52,930 bases of DNA, taken from the NCBI GenBank assembly GCA_017985015.1, contig JAGNYI010000020.1, positions 1 to 52,930 on the forward strand. The letters are read 5' to 3'. The translations under genes and the position numbers were made by a program. Each line of letters opens with the position of its first letter. The stretch's first letter is position 1. The notes beneath the pieces were generated by a model, which was given only the letters and a program-made list of their open reading frames with translations, ran no database searches and was not told where the DNA came from. This document shows positions 1-9,226 of the stretch, in pieces. Source of the DNA: Giesbergeria sp. Its GTDB lineage: Bacteria > Pseudomonadota > Gammaproteobacteria > Burkholderiales > Burkholderiaceae_C.

Positions 1-901
1 TGATCGCCATCAATTGCATCACAGGGTCTTGCACGCCGTTGCTGACGTTATTATCAAAACGATCTGCAGTCATCTCAAGAAGAATGACACCCGCAGTTGG
101 GCCACTGGAGATCGAAAAGAGTCCCTCTCCACCAATGGTACTGACCTGAACTTCATCCCCTGATTGCGAGCCAGCCAACAGGCGCGCACCTGCAGATGCA
201 CCGAATGGACGGATACGAACCTTCAAGTTAGCTCCGGACGGGTTCGGAACCGGCTGATTCGCATCGTCCATCACTTTTGCACTGATAGCGACGCTTTTTG
301 GCAGATTGAAGGTGTTGGTGCTGGTGCCCAAATAGCGGGGCCCTTGCGTCGTCACGGTTACGCTGGCAGGTTTGCCGGTCGCCGCGCCCACCACAATATC
401 AACGCTCGCGCTGGACACCAATTTGTCCGCCGGGTTGGTGACGGTGCAGGTAATCCGCGCCGTCCCTGCCTTGTTCCCAGCATGAAAATGGAAGGAATTG
501 CCGCCAGAGTTGGAATCAAGCACGATATTACGATAGGCACCGGGAACCTTGATTGTTCCTCCCTTGCCATCGTCCACCTCGACCATGTGCTCATCCTTAC
601 CATCGAGATAATAAAGCGAACCAGATTCCAGGCCCCCCGCAACGTTGCAGCCAAAAATCTCCGTTCCCCCCAAAATTGGCCTATTGCCTTCACGTGCCTC
701 CACATAAAGAGTGGTAGTAAAAGGGGAATATGCGCCAATTGCTGCCATTTGGTTCGAAATATTCAATGGCAATTGCGTCTTATCTGCCCGCAAAGATATG
801 CTGTATGGCAAGTCACTGCTCCCAGCACTTCCACCACCACCCCCGCATGCCGTAAGCAATGCAGACATCGCCAAAGCGGTCATTCCAATAAGTTTTTTCA
901 T
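1..901 (-). CDS. Ig-like domain lipoprotein, partial (3' end outside window)
   Basis: Reading the minus strand from ATG 901 gives an open frame through to the window edge, about 300 residues visible. It begins with a lipoprotein signal: MKKL, a hydrophobic stretch and the lipobox LLTAC with Cys19, followed by a Gly/Ser linker. The rest is beta-rich and Thr/Val/Gly-rich, with segments such as GKPASVTVTTQGPRYLG that look like bacterial Ig-like (invasin/BIG type) repeats. An AGGTAAG sequence just upstream serves as ribosome binding site. The gene starts only 22 bp after the pilQ stop and in the same direction, so it is probably cotranscribed with the pilus operon and exported to the outer membrane. 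Codon use is more AT-rich than in most of the window. Function is not known; a surface or pilus-linked adhesin-like role is inference. Confidence 0.72.
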   Translation of the reverse strand, partial: MKKLIGMTALAMSALLTACGGGGGSAGSSDLPYSISLRADKTQLPLNISNQMAAIGAYSPFTTTLYVEAREGNRPILGGTEIFGCNVAGGLESGSLYYLDGKDEHMVEVDDGKGGTIKVPGAYRNIVLDSNSGGNSFHFHAGNKAGTARITCTVTNPADKLVSSASVDIVVGAATGKPASVTVTTQGPRYLGTSTNTFNLPKSVAISAKVMDDANQPVPNPSGANLKVRIRPFGASAGARLLAGSQSGDEVQVSTIGGEGLFSISSGPTAGVILLEMTADRFDNNVSNGVQDPVMQLMAI

Positions 902-923
902 TTCTTACCTCACTTCACCTAAA

Positions 924-3059
924 TTAACGCGTTGGGCCGCGATCAGAAATCACTTTGGGGGTGATGAAAACGAGCATTTCACGCTTCGTTGATTCTTTGG
1001 TCCTGCTCTTGAAGAGATTACCCATCACCGGGACATCGCCCAAGAAAGGGATTTTACTTTCTTGATTGGTTTCTTCCATTTCAAAAATACCACCAATCAC
1101 TACCGTTCCGCCGTTCTCGACCAGAATCTGGGTGACGATGTGCTTGGTATCGATGGCTACCCCTTGCAAGGTGGTCTCACCGCGACTGTCCTTGTTGATG
1201 TCAAGGTCGAGGATGATATCGCCTTCAGGCGTGATCTGCGGTGTCACTTCCAGCTTGAGCACGGCCTTTTTGAAAGCAATCGTGGTCGCTCCGTTGGGTG
1301 CGGTGACGGAATACGGATATTCCGTACCCTGCTCGATCAGTGCCTTTGTCTGGTCAGCGGTAATCACCCGGGGACTGGATACGATCTTGCCCTTGCCGTC
1401 TGCCTCAAGTGCCGAAAGCTCCAAGGTGAGGAATCGATTGGCAGCTGCATTGAAGATGGACAGCGCAAAGCTGCCTACCGCATCACCGCCTGAGAGCTGC
1501 GCAGGCAAGTTGACGAAGCTGCCGGTAGGGTCTGTCGTTCCACCTGCGCCGCTGCTAGCGACGCTATTGCTATAGCTGCTTCCAAACACCACCCGGTTGT
1601 CGCTGCCCAGGGCATAGCCACCCTGCCCGCCCCGATTGGCCCGCAGATCACTTCCGCCCAGACGCACGCCGAGAGAACGCCCAAAGGAATCCCGTGCCTC
1701 CACAATGCGCGCTTCAATCAGTACCTGGCGAACCGCAACGTCCAAAGAAGCAAGCAGCTTGCGTACCTCCTCAATCTTGCTCCTCGTATCGGTTACGAAT
1801 AGCTGATTCGTACGCGGCTCGGCGATGGCGCTGCCTCGCTCCGATAGAAAGCGTGTATTCGTCCCGCCTGTCGCGCCGGAAGCGGTGGTGGTGAGTTGGG
1901 TGACCATATCCACAGCCTTGGCGTAATTGAGCTGAAACGCCTGCGTCTTCAATGGCTCAAGCTTTTCGATTGCCAAGACGGCTTCGTAGTCCTTCTTGGT
2001 GCGATCGTCGATTTCGTCTTTGGGTGCGATCCAGAGAACGGTGCCATTCTTGCGCATTCCAAGGCCCTTGGCATCCATGATGATCTGCAGTGCCTGATCC
2101 CATGGAACGTCTTTCAGCCGCAAAGTAAGCGCTCCAGTCACCGTATCGGAGGTGACGATGTTGAAATTCGTGAAGTCGGCGATCACCTGCAGCAAAGAAC
2201 GGACTTCAATATTCTGAAAATTCAGCGACAGCTTTTCTCCGCTGTACCCGGGGCCCTGCGTAAGCTTGCTGAGATCAATTTTCTTCTGGCGAACCTCGAC
2301 AACGAACTGGTTGTCACTTTGGTACGCGCTATGCTCCCATTCGCCAATGGGTTCAATGACCATATGTACGCGATCACCATCCTCGGTGGTCGTGATTTTC
2401 TGTACCGGCGTGCCAAAGTCCGTCACATCGAGTCGGCGCCTCAACCCCTCAGCGAGCGAAGAGCGAAGAAAATCAACCGTAAGGGTTTTGGCCTGCTGGC
2501 GCAGATCGACACCCACCTGGCTGCTCGCAAGGGCTACGACGATGCGACCAGAGCCATCGGGGCCACGGCGAAAATCAATGTCTTTGATAGGCAGGACGTC
2601 CAAGGTGCCGGATTCGGCGAAGACCTCCGTCTGGGCTGGAGTCGTTGCACTTGATGCCACGGGTGCCAAAACGACCATCAAGGCATCGCCTTGTAGCTCT
2701 GCCCGGTAAGCCGTTGCCTGTTTGAGATTCAAAACCACACGCGAACGTCCATCAGCCTGAACAACGTTCACTGATTTTATGTTGCCTTGATTAATTTCGA
2801 TGAGAGATTTCCCCATCGCATTGGACATACCTGGGAAATCGAGCGCGATGCGGGCTGGCGATTGCGTCGCGAACCCCGTCGGCAGCGCCGGGAGCGGCTG
2901 CGTAAAATCGATTCGCAGGACCTCCGCGCCGCCTTGCAGCGATCCAGTAACGGACTTAATAGCACCTTGTGCAAATGCGAAGGAGGAAGCAAGTGCAGCA
3001 GCAGTCGCGAGCACAAAACCTCGAATCAGGTTCTTCATTTTAAAATTCTTCCGCTTCAT
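924..3059 (-). CDS. pilQ: Type IV pilus secretin PilQ
   Basis: PilQ forms the outer membrane secretin ring through which the type IV pilus is extruded. The 711-residue product has a signal peptide ending near AFAQ (residue 31), two AMIN-like peptidoglycan-binding segments (about 35-130 and 150-255), a secretin/TonB short N-terminal domain near 275-345 and a secretin core from about 440. The C-terminal hallmark VIGGIFE followed by KIPFLGDVPVMGNLF is present. The ATG overlaps the TGA of pilP (ATGA). A second in-frame ATG seven codons downstream (MKNLIRG) could be the real start, since it gives a more standard signal peptide. It is the last pil gene of the operon. Confidence 0.97.
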   Translation of the reverse strand: MKRKNFKMKNLIRGFVLATAAALASSFAFAQGAIKSVTGSLQGGAEVLRIDFTQPLPALPTGFATQSPARIALDFPGMSNAMGKSLIEINQGNIKSVNVVQADGRSRVVLNLKQATAYRAELQGDALMVVLAPVASSATTPAQTEVFAESGTLDVLPIKDIDFRRGPDGSGRIVVALASSQVGVDLRQQAKTLTVDFLRSSLAEGLRRRLDVTDFGTPVQKITTTEDGDRVHMVIEPIGEWEHSAYQSDNQFVVEVRQKKIDLSKLTQGPGYSGEKLSLNFQNIEVRSLLQVIADFTNFNIVTSDTVTGALTLRLKDVPWDQALQIIMDAKGLGMRKNGTVLWIAPKDEIDDRTKKDYEAVLAIEKLEPLKTQAFQLNYAKAVDMVTQLTTTASGATGGTNTRFLSERGSAIAEPRTNQLFVTDTRSKIEEVRKLLASLDVAVRQVLIEARIVEARDSFGRSLGVRLGGSDLRANRGGQGGYALGSDNRVVFGSSYSNSVASSGAGGTTDPTGSFVNLPAQLSGGDAVGSFALSIFNAAANRFLTLELSALEADGKGKIVSSPRVITADQTKALIEQGTEYPYSVTAPNGATTIAFKKAVLKLEVTPQITPEGDIILDLDINKDSRGETTLQGVAIDTKHIVTQILVENGGTVVIGGIFEMEETNQESKIPFLGDVPVMGNLFKSRTKESTKREMLVFITPKVISDRGPTR

Positions 3060-3601
3060 TTGGTGACCCCCTCTTGCAGCTCAAGCGATGCCGTGCGCTC
3101 TATCCAGTCGCCTGTGGCGTCTTGCACGATTTCACGCATCTGTACAGCAGTTTCTGTGATTTTTGTGATGCGCCCATAATTGGGGCCCAGATATTCACCA
3201 AGCCCCACCTGGTAAAGCAAATTGTCGACCTTCAGCAAGGCAGTCGGCTTTCCGGCCTTCATCAAACTCCCCACCATAGCCATTGCGTCGAGAGGATACG
3301 CTTCCAGCGGTTCCTTGCGACGGGCCAACTCAGGCGCGATCAACGCCGCATTCGATGCCACCTGCGCTGAATCACGACGCAAGGCTTGGGTAAGGCGTTG
3401 CAGGCTGAATGGCTCAAGTTCGCCTTGAACTGCATATTGTTGCGGCTGGAACTGCTTGGGTTCCGTGATCGGCGTGACATGGGGCTGTGCTTGCGCGCGT
3501 TCCTGCGCCATCCAATCCCTCAGTTCCGCCTCGCCAGACGAATCGCACCCCAGAAGGAGTGCTACCGCAACACCCAAAACAGCGGCATGACTTAGCTTCA
3601 T
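3056..3601 (-). CDS. pilP: Type IV pilus assembly lipoprotein PilP
   Basis: PilP is an inner membrane lipoprotein that links the PilN/PilO subcomplex to the PilQ secretin. The 181-residue product starts with a short hydrophobic signal and a lipobox LLLGC with Cys19, and ends with the compact beta domain typical of PilP (GLGEYLGPNYGRITKITE). The length matches the family. Start and stop codons overlap with both neighbours (ATGA with pilO upstream and pilQ downstream), which implies translational coupling. Confidence 0.96.
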   Translation of the reverse strand: MKLSHAAVLGVAVALLLGCDSSGEAELRDWMAQERAQAQPHVTPITEPKQFQPQQYAVQGELEPFSLQRLTQALRRDSAQVASNAALIAPELARRKEPLEAYPLDAMAMVGSLMKAGKPTALLKVDNLLYQVGLGEYLGPNYGRITKITETAVQMREIVQDATGDWIERTASLELQEGVTK

Positions 3602-4272
3602 TTCGGCGCCCCCTGAACTGCCTTGCGCTGTGCTTCAATTTCATCCGCATCCAAATAGCGGAAGGTGCGCGCGGTTGCATCCATGATCAGGTTCGGACCG
3701 CCTTTGTCTCCGGCAGTAATTGCTATTTCGTTAAGTGTCACGATTCGAGACAGATTAGCGATATCGGCAGCAAAAGCGCCCATATCGTGGTATTTTCCAG
3801 TGACGCGAACAGCGATTGGAAGTTCTGCATAATAGTCGCGAACAATCACTTGCCCTGGACGGAAGAGCTCGAACTGCAGACTTCTCCCGATACCCGCCTG
3901 GTTAATATCAGAGAGCAAGGCAGCCATTTCCGCTTTACTTGGCAACTGCTTCTCGAGCTGTATCACGTATTGTTGAATCTGTTCGCGCTGCTTCTTGAGC
4001 AAATCCAGACTAACTGCTTTGTTCAGTTTAGTCTGATAATCTTGACGAAGTGTCACTTCTGTGGCGCGCTCAGCGTCAAGCGCGTCACGATAGTCCGTAA
4101 GCTTAACGTACCAAAGGGCAACGACTACAGCAGCAACAATAAAAATGCATAGCAGATAGCGTGGCAACGGCGGCCAAAGGGAAGGATCTCTGGTATCGAG
4201 ATTGCGAAACTGACGCTGCAAGGTTTCTTGCAGGGCCGCGGTATCTATGGAGTTTTTTTGCTTTTTGGCCAT
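3598..4272 (-). CDS. pilO: Type IV pilus inner membrane protein PilO
   Basis: PilO dimerises with PilN in the periplasm to form the alignment subcomplex of the type IV pilus. The 224-residue protein has a cytoplasmic N-terminus of about 40 residues, one membrane segment (LLCIFIVAAVVVALWYV, about 40-58), a coiled coil (about 60-120) and a ferredoxin-like periplasmic domain with the typical FRPGQVIVRDYYAELPI motif. It follows pilN with a gap of 3 bp and overlaps pilP by 4 bp. Confidence 0.96.
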   Translation of the reverse strand: MAKKQKNSIDTAALQETLQRQFRNLDTRDPSLWPPLPRYLLCIFIVAAVVVALWYVKLTDYRDALDAERATEVTLRQDYQTKLNKAVSLDLLKKQREQIQQYVIQLEKQLPSKAEMAALLSDINQAGIGRSLQFELFRPGQVIVRDYYAELPIAVRVTGKYHDMGAFAADIANLSRIVTLNEIAITAGDKGGPNLIMDATARTFRYLDADEIEAQRKAVQGAPK

Positions 4273-4275
4273 GGC

Positions 4276-4890
4276 TCAGTTTCCGGCCGGAGGCACACTT
4301 ACAGCGTCGCCTTCGGTTTTCTTTGCATCGCTAGACCGCTTCAAAGTGAACTGCAAATTGAACGCGGATACGCGCCGCTCATCACGCGGAGTCAATGCAA
4401 CCTTGGCAGCCGTAATCTCCACCAATTCGGGCTTGGAAAGCCATGGCGTGTTATTGGACAGATTACGCAACAACTCGGACACACGTTCGTTCGACTGCGC
4501 CATGCCCTGCATTGCTATTTGTTGGTTGGTTTGCTTCAATGACGTGACATATACACCATCGGGCAATTGCTTGACCAGTTCGCTCAGCAAATGCACGGGG
4601 AGATTTCGGTCGGCCTGCAAATCTTCGACTGCCTTCTGTCGTGCGCGCAACGAAGCGATTTCTTCCTCAATACCGGCAATTTCTTTGATCTGACTTTCAA
4701 GCACCTTGATTTCACTCTGCAGAAAGCCGTTTCTGGCTTGCTGCTGCTCAATCATCATTTGAAACCACCAATAGATGAGGCCAGCAATCAGCAAACCCAC
4801 GAGAAAAGAGGCAAACATGGTTGCCTGGAATGCCTCGCGACGGCGCTTGCGCGCCACTTCGCGATGCGGGAGCAGATTGATGAGAATCAC
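4276..4890 (-). CDS. pilN: Type IV pilus inner membrane protein PilN
   Basis: PilN binds PilM through its cytoplasmic tail and pairs with PilO in the periplasm. The 204-residue product opens with MILINLLPHRE, the conserved PilM-binding INLLP motif, then one membrane span (about 25-45), a coiled coil and a periplasmic alpha/beta domain. The start overlaps the pilM stop by 4 bp. Order and size match other PilN proteins. Confidence 0.96.
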   Translation of the reverse strand: MILINLLPHREVARKRRREAFQATMFASFLVGLLIAGLIYWWFQMMIEQQQARNGFLQSEIKVLESQIKEIAGIEEEIASLRARQKAVEDLQADRNLPVHLLSELVKQLPDGVYVTSLKQTNQQIAMQGMAQSNERVSELLRNLSNNTPWLSKPELVEITAAKVALTPRDERRVSAFNLQFTLKRSSDAKKTEGDAVSVPPAGN

Positions 4891-5966
4891 TGCATGAACC
4901 TCCGCATCGCAAGGCCACAGGACGTGAGATAGGACGGAGCCTCCCGAACCATCTTCTTGATGCGCACATTGCTGGACATTTCCATACCCTCAAACGGATT
5001 GACGATGCTGCATGGAAAACCTGTGTGCTGCGTCACCGCCTCCGGCAGACCCTGCAAGGGAGAAGATCCCCCTGCCAGAAGGATTCGGTCGACACGGTTG
5101 TGTGGCGTACTGGTGAAGAAAAACTGCAATGCACGCCCGATTTCCTGTGCCATGCTCTCAACAAAAGGACGCAGGACTGCGCTTGCGTAGTCTTCAGGCA
5201 AGTCACCGCTGCGCTTCTTGTTCTCGGCTTCCTCCACCGAGAATCCATACTGCCTGACGATAAGTTGCGAAAGTTGAGCACCGCCAAAAGCCTGATCTCG
5301 GTCGTAGAGAACTTCGTCATTGCGAATGACCTGCATGCTCGTCGTCAAGGCGCCCACTTCGAAAAGGGCCACCATGGAATCGACGCCTTTGTTGGGCAAG
5401 GCCTCAATGAGACGACTGGCCGCCAAGCGCGAGGCATACGACTCGACATCCAGGATGACCGCCTTCAGCCCTGCAGCTTCTGCCAGGCCCTGACGGTCTT
5501 GAACTTTTTCTCGACGCGACGCCGCAATCAATACGTCGACGTCGCCCGGAGCATTCTTGCTCGGGCCCATCACGCAGAAATCGAGACTTACCTCGTCGAG
5601 CGAAAAGGGAATGTACTGGTTGGCTTCTGACTCAACCTGTACCTCAAGCTCCTGATCGCTCATGCCGGCAGGCAGGGAAATTTTCTTGGTGATGACGGCG
5701 GACGGCGGCAACGCAAGTGCAACCTGCTTGGTGCGTGTTCCGCTCTTTTTTACAACGCGCTTGAGAGCGTCAGCAACTTCGTCGAACTTCTCAATGTTGC
5801 CATCCGTGATCCAGCCACGCTCAAGGGGCTCGATCGCACAGCGCTCAAGAACCCAGGCACCTGATTTGTCACGCCCTAGCTCCACCAACTTGACGCTGGA
5901 AGAGCTGATGTCAATGCCCAGCAGCGGCGCAGACTGGCGACCGAACAAGGAACCCGTAGAGATCAA
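4887..5966 (-). CDS. pilM: Type IV pilus actin-like ATPase PilM
   Basis: PilM is a cytoplasmic actin-like protein that binds PilN and ties the alignment complex to the pilus motors. The 359-residue product shows the first phosphate loop LLGIDISSSSVKLVEL near the N-terminus and the adenosine motif LLAGGSSPLQGL near residue 300. The start is a TTG at 5964-5966 with a strong AAGGGGG ribosome binding site four bases before it; no ATG lies upstream in frame. It is the first gene of the pil operon. Confidence 0.95.
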   Translation of the reverse strand: MISTGSLFGRQSAPLLGIDISSSSVKLVELGRDKSGAWVLERCAIEPLERGWITDGNIEKFDEVADALKRVVKKSGTRTKQVALALPPSAVITKKISLPAGMSDQELEVQVESEANQYIPFSLDEVSLDFCVMGPSKNAPGDVDVLIAASRREKVQDRQGLAEAAGLKAVILDVESYASRLAASRLIEALPNKGVDSMVALFEVGALTTSMQVIRNDEVLYDRDQAFGGAQLSQLIVRQYGFSVEEAENKKRSGDLPEDYASAVLRPFVESMAQEIGRALQFFFTSTPHNRVDRILLAGGSSPLQGLPEAVTQHTGFPCSIVNPFEGMEMSSNVRIKKMVREAPSYLTSCGLAMRRFMQ

Positions 5967-6020
5967 GATGCCCCCTTGTAGTTGTGAATGTGAGACAACA
6001 AAACTTCACATTTCACATGA

Positions 6021-6049
6021 ATGCTAGCAGTAAGATACTTCTCCGGCAA
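6021..6049 (-). promoter_or_regulatory. Candidate sigma-70 promoter of pilMNOPQ
   Basis: On the minus strand TTGCCG and TAGCAT are separated by 17 bp, about 55 bp upstream of the pilM TTG. This is a reasonable sigma-70 match in the only intergenic space available to the operon. It overlaps an imperfect palindrome flanked by CCGG at 6043-6061. No experimental support; motif inspection only. Confidence 0.4.
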
Positions 6050-6202
6050 AGAGTTTTCCGGATGTCGCAACTTCAGAGCGTTGTCAAAAGCAGACGGAAC
6101 AGCGTGCCGAGCCGCTTAGCCGAAACTGCTTTTTTCCTGGCAGATACTTAAAACCTCCCTCCACCGGTTTCCAATGCGCGCCATCGCGCGTGGCCGGATT
6201 TT

Positions 6203-6237
6203 TATAATGCCGGCTCATTTCATGCCGGAGCGATATG
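6203..6237 (+). promoter_or_regulatory. Candidate -10 box and ribosome binding site of the PBP1A gene
   Basis: A perfect TATAAT lies at 6203-6208 with no convincing -35 element. GGAG at 6227-6230 is placed four bases before the ATG at 6235 and fixes that start. The rest of the 268 bp between pilM and this gene shows no other feature I can name beyond the pil promoter. Confidence 0.4.
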
Positions 6238-8631
6238 CCGCCGTCCACCCCCAAAGACCCCTCGTCCCCGAAGCCAAAAGTGGCCTCGTCGCCCTCTTCT
6301 CCCTGGTGGAAGTGGCCTCTGCGCATTCTGATGTGGTTGCTCGGTCTGGCTGCGGCAGGCGCTCTGGCCTTGGCCTTGGTAATAGCAGTTGCCTTGGCTT
6401 TTGCCTATCCCAATCTTCCCGATATTTCTGACTTGGCGGACTATCGCCCCAAGCTTCCGTTGCGCATCTACTCCTCCGAGGGCGCACTGCTCGGTGAATT
6501 CGGGGAAGAGCGTCGCAACCTCACCCCAATCGCCGAGATCCCCAAAGTGATGAAGGATGCTGTTCTGGCCATTGAAGATACGCGCTTCTTCGAGCACGGT
6601 GGCGTGGACTACAAAGGCATGCTTCGGGCGATGCTGGCCAACCTGGGAAGGATCAAAAGCCAGGGCGCCTCCACGATCACCATGCAGGTCGCACGCAACG
6701 TATATCTGTCCTCTGAAAAAACATTTACCCGCAAAATTTACGAAATATTACTTACTTTCAAACTTGAGCATCTGCTTTCCAAGAATCAGATTCTCGAGGT
6801 CTACATGAATCAGATTTACCTGGGCAACCGCGCATATGGATTTGCGGCGGCCTCGGAAGCCTACTTTGGCAAGCCTCTGAAATCAATTTCCGTTGCAGAG
6901 GCCGCCATGCTTGCCGGTTTGCCCAAAGCGCCTTCAACCTACAACCCGATCAGCAACCCCAAGCGGGCTCGCATTCGCCAGCAATACATCATCGACCGCA
7001 TGGAGGAGAACGGATTCATCACCTCGGCCGAGGCCGCTGCGGCGCGCAAGGAATCCATCCACATCCACACTGGGCAAGACAGCACACGCGTGCATGCAGA
7101 GTTCGTGGCGGAGATGGCCCGCCAACTCATTTTTGCGCAGTATGGCGCCGAGGCCTACACACGCGGCCTGAATGTCTACACCACACTGAGCGCCAGCGAC
7201 CAGGATGCGGCCTACAGCGCTCTGCGCCGCGGCATCATGAACTTTGAGCGGCGCCAGCATTACCGCGGACCCGAGCAGTTCATCGAGCTGCCCACAGACC
7301 CTAACGACATTGACGACGCCATTGACGACGCACTGGCCGACCATCCGGACAATGGCGACGTGCTTTCAGCGGTGGTACTTGAGGTGAACAAGCGCACGCT
7401 GATTGCCGTTCGCGGAAATGGGGACACCATTGAGATCTCCGGCGATGGATTGAAGCCGGTCCAGTCGGGTCTGAGCGACAAGGCACCTCCTAACATCAAA
7501 CTGCGGCGGGGCGCCGTCATCCGCGTAGCACGCACCGACAAGGACGGCTGGGAAGTGACCCAGTTGCCTGAAGTGGAAGGCGCGTTCGTTGCGCTTGATC
7601 CGCGCAGCGGCGCCATCAAGGCACTGGTGGGCGGGTTTGACTTCAACAAGAACAAGTTCAACCACGTGACGCAGGCCTGGCGTCAGCCAGGGTCCAGCTT
7701 CAAGCCCTTTATCTATTCCGCCGCGCTGGAAAAGGGCTTCACGCCGGCCACCGTGATCAACGACGGGCCCTTGTTCTTCGATTCGGGGTTCACCGGCGGC
7801 CAACCGTGGGAGCCCAAGAATTACGACGGAAAATTTGACGGTCCTATGACCATGCGGTCCGCCCTGGCGCGCTCGAAGAATATGGTGTCCATCCGCATTC
7901 TCCAGGCGATCGGTCCGCGCTATGGGCAGGAATGGGTCACACGCTTCGGTTTTGATGCAGAAAAGCACCCAGCCTATCTGACCATGGCTCTTGGAGCGGG
8001 TTCAGTGACGCCCATGCAGATGGCAGTCGCGTACTCGGTTTTTGCCAATGGCGGTTTTCGTGTCAATCCCTGGCTCATTTCCAAGGTGACAGACTTCAAG
8101 GGTCGGACCATTTCAGAAACCACTCCGGTCCCCACAGAGCAGAACCCGCGCGCCATCGACGCACGCAATGCCTTCATCATGGACAGTTTGCTGCAGGAGG
8201 TCACACGCTCAGGCACGGCAGCGCGGGCCCAGGCCACCTTGAAGCGCCCGGACCTGTACGGCAAAACCGGTACCACCAACGACGCCTGGGACGCCTGGTT
8301 CGCTGGCTTCCAGCCCACCGTCGCGGGCATTACCTGGATAGGCTACGACACCCCACGGAACCTGGGTAGCCGCGAAACGGGCGGCGGTCTCAGTCTGCCG
8401 GTGTGGATCAGCTTTATGGAACGGGCACTCAAAGGGGTCCCGGTCATGGAGCCTACCGTGCCCGCAGGCGTGGTCAATGTCGGAGGCGAATGGTTCTACG
8501 ACGAATATGCCCGCAATGCCGGCGTTGCGAGTGTGGGGCTGGAAGATCGGGGCACAGGGTCGGGCGTGGCGCCGCAGGAGGCGCCAGCGCCCGAGGAGCG
8601 CAACAAAATTCTGGATCTGTTTCGCAATTGA
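6235..8631 (+). CDS. mrcA: Class A penicillin-binding protein 1A
   Basis: This bifunctional enzyme polymerises and cross-links peptidoglycan at the periplasmic face of the inner membrane. The 798-residue product has a proline-rich cytoplasmic tail, one membrane segment (about 29-57) and a glycosyltransferase 51 domain with catalytic Glu114 in EDTRFFEHGG and the GASTITMQ motif. The transpeptidase domain carries SSFK (nucleophile Ser487), SKN (547-549) and KTG (677-679). Length and motif order are normal for PBP1A. Divergence from pilM is the usual arrangement in beta- and gammaproteobacteria. Confidence 0.97.
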   Translation: MPPSTPKDPSSPKPKVASSPSSPWWKWPLRILMWLLGLAAAGALALALVIAVALAFAYPNLPDISDLADYRPKLPLRIYSSEGALLGEFGEERRNLTPIAEIPKVMKDAVLAIEDTRFFEHGGVDYKGMLRAMLANLGRIKSQGASTITMQVARNVYLSSEKTFTRKIYEILLTFKLEHLLSKNQILEVYMNQIYLGNRAYGFAAASEAYFGKPLKSISVAEAAMLAGLPKAPSTYNPISNPKRARIRQQYIIDRMEENGFITSAEAAAARKESIHIHTGQDSTRVHAEFVAEMARQLIFAQYGAEAYTRGLNVYTTLSASDQDAAYSALRRGIMNFERRQHYRGPEQFIELPTDPNDIDDAIDDALADHPDNGDVLSAVVLEVNKRTLIAVRGNGDTIEISGDGLKPVQSGLSDKAPPNIKLRRGAVIRVARTDKDGWEVTQLPEVEGAFVALDPRSGAIKALVGGFDFNKNKFNHVTQAWRQPGSSFKPFIYSAALEKGFTPATVINDGPLFFDSGFTGGQPWEPKNYDGKFDGPMTMRSALARSKNMVSIRILQAIGPRYGQEWVTRFGFDAEKHPAYLTMALGAGSVTPMQMAVAYSVFANGGFRVNPWLISKVTDFKGRTISETTPVPTEQNPRAIDARNAFIMDSLLQEVTRSGTAARAQATLKRPDLYGKTGTTNDAWDAWFAGFQPTVAGITWIGYDTPRNLGSRETGGGLSLPVWISFMERALKGVPVMEPTVPAGVVNVGGEWFYDEYARNAGVASVGLEDRGTGSGVAPQEAPAPEERNKILDLFRN

Positions 8632-8677
8632 CGTTTCCAACGTGTCGGCGCGTCGCCAAGCGCGCGCAGCGCCGGCC

Positions 8678-9007
8678 TCAAGCGTGAAAGCGCAGCACGA
8701 GACCCGATTGCTCGCTGGCGTCGCGGCTCAGAGCGTCAAAGAATTCGCCTGCGCCCTTGGTGTCCTGCCAGACCAGCCCATCGAAGCGGTAGTGGTATCC
8801 ACCGGAGCGCGATGCCAGCCAGATCTCGTGCAAGGGCCTTTGCTGGTTGACTACGATCTGGCTGCCATTGGCAAACACCAGCGTGATCAGGCCGCCGCTG
8901 CGCTGGCTGTCGATGTCTGCATCGGTGGCCTCGTTGATAAGGTCCACACATTGCTCAATGGCCAGCAGCAATTGCTCGGCGCGATCCGCGTAATCCAGGT
9001 CGGTCAT
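8678..9007 (-). CDS. cyaY: Frataxin-like iron-sulfur assembly protein CyaY
   Basis: CyaY binds iron and modulates the IscS/IscU cluster assembly machine. From ATG 9007 the product is 109 residues starting [18 protein letters not shown], the conserved acidic first helix, followed by the beta sheet with [17 protein letters not shown] and the frataxin signature around [15 protein letters not shown]. An upstream in-frame ATG at 9043 would add 12 residues not usual for the family. It is convergent with the PBP1A gene and divergent from lptM, with only 12 bp between the two start codons. Confidence 0.95.
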   Translation of the reverse strand: MTDLDYADRAEQLLLAIEQCVDLINEATDADIDSQRSGGLITLVFANGSQIVVNQQRPLHEIWLASRSGGYHYRFDGLVWQDTKGAGEFFDALSRDASEQSGLVLRFHA

Positions 9008-9019
9008 TACAATTTCCGC

Positions 9020-9226
9020 ATGTTGATATTGATTGCCCGGCAAATTCTAGTCAGGACGCTAGTCCTTGCTGCCAGCGGGGCGGTGCTCGCCGCCTGCGGG
9101 CAGCGTGGACCGCTGTTTCTGCCGACTGAGGCGGCGGCTAGCCAGCGCGCCAGCCTGCCTCAAACCCTTCTTCCGACCGCTCTGTCGGCTCCTTTGCCTC
9201 GCTCACCCGCCTCTTCGCCCCCATGA
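9020..9226 (+). CDS. lptM: LPS-assembly lipoprotein LptM (YifL family)
   Basis: LptM is a small outer membrane lipoprotein that assists maturation of the LptD/LptE translocon. The 68-residue product has a hydrophobic signal and lipobox LAAC, followed at once by the family signature GQRGPLFLP. The stop codon TGA overlaps the ATG of lysA, so the two are coupled. The cyaY-lptM-lysA order is conserved widely in proteobacteria, which supports the call for so short a gene. No strong ribosome binding site is seen before the ATG, so the exact start is uncertain. Confidence 0.85.
   Translation: MLILIARQILVRTLVLAASGAVLAACGQRGPLFLPTEAAASQRASLPQTLLPTALSAPLPRSPASSPP

Noticed and set aside
164-922. Plus-strand open frame at the left edge
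   Set aside because: It is antisense to the lipoprotein frame, which has a signal peptide, lipobox and ribosome binding site.
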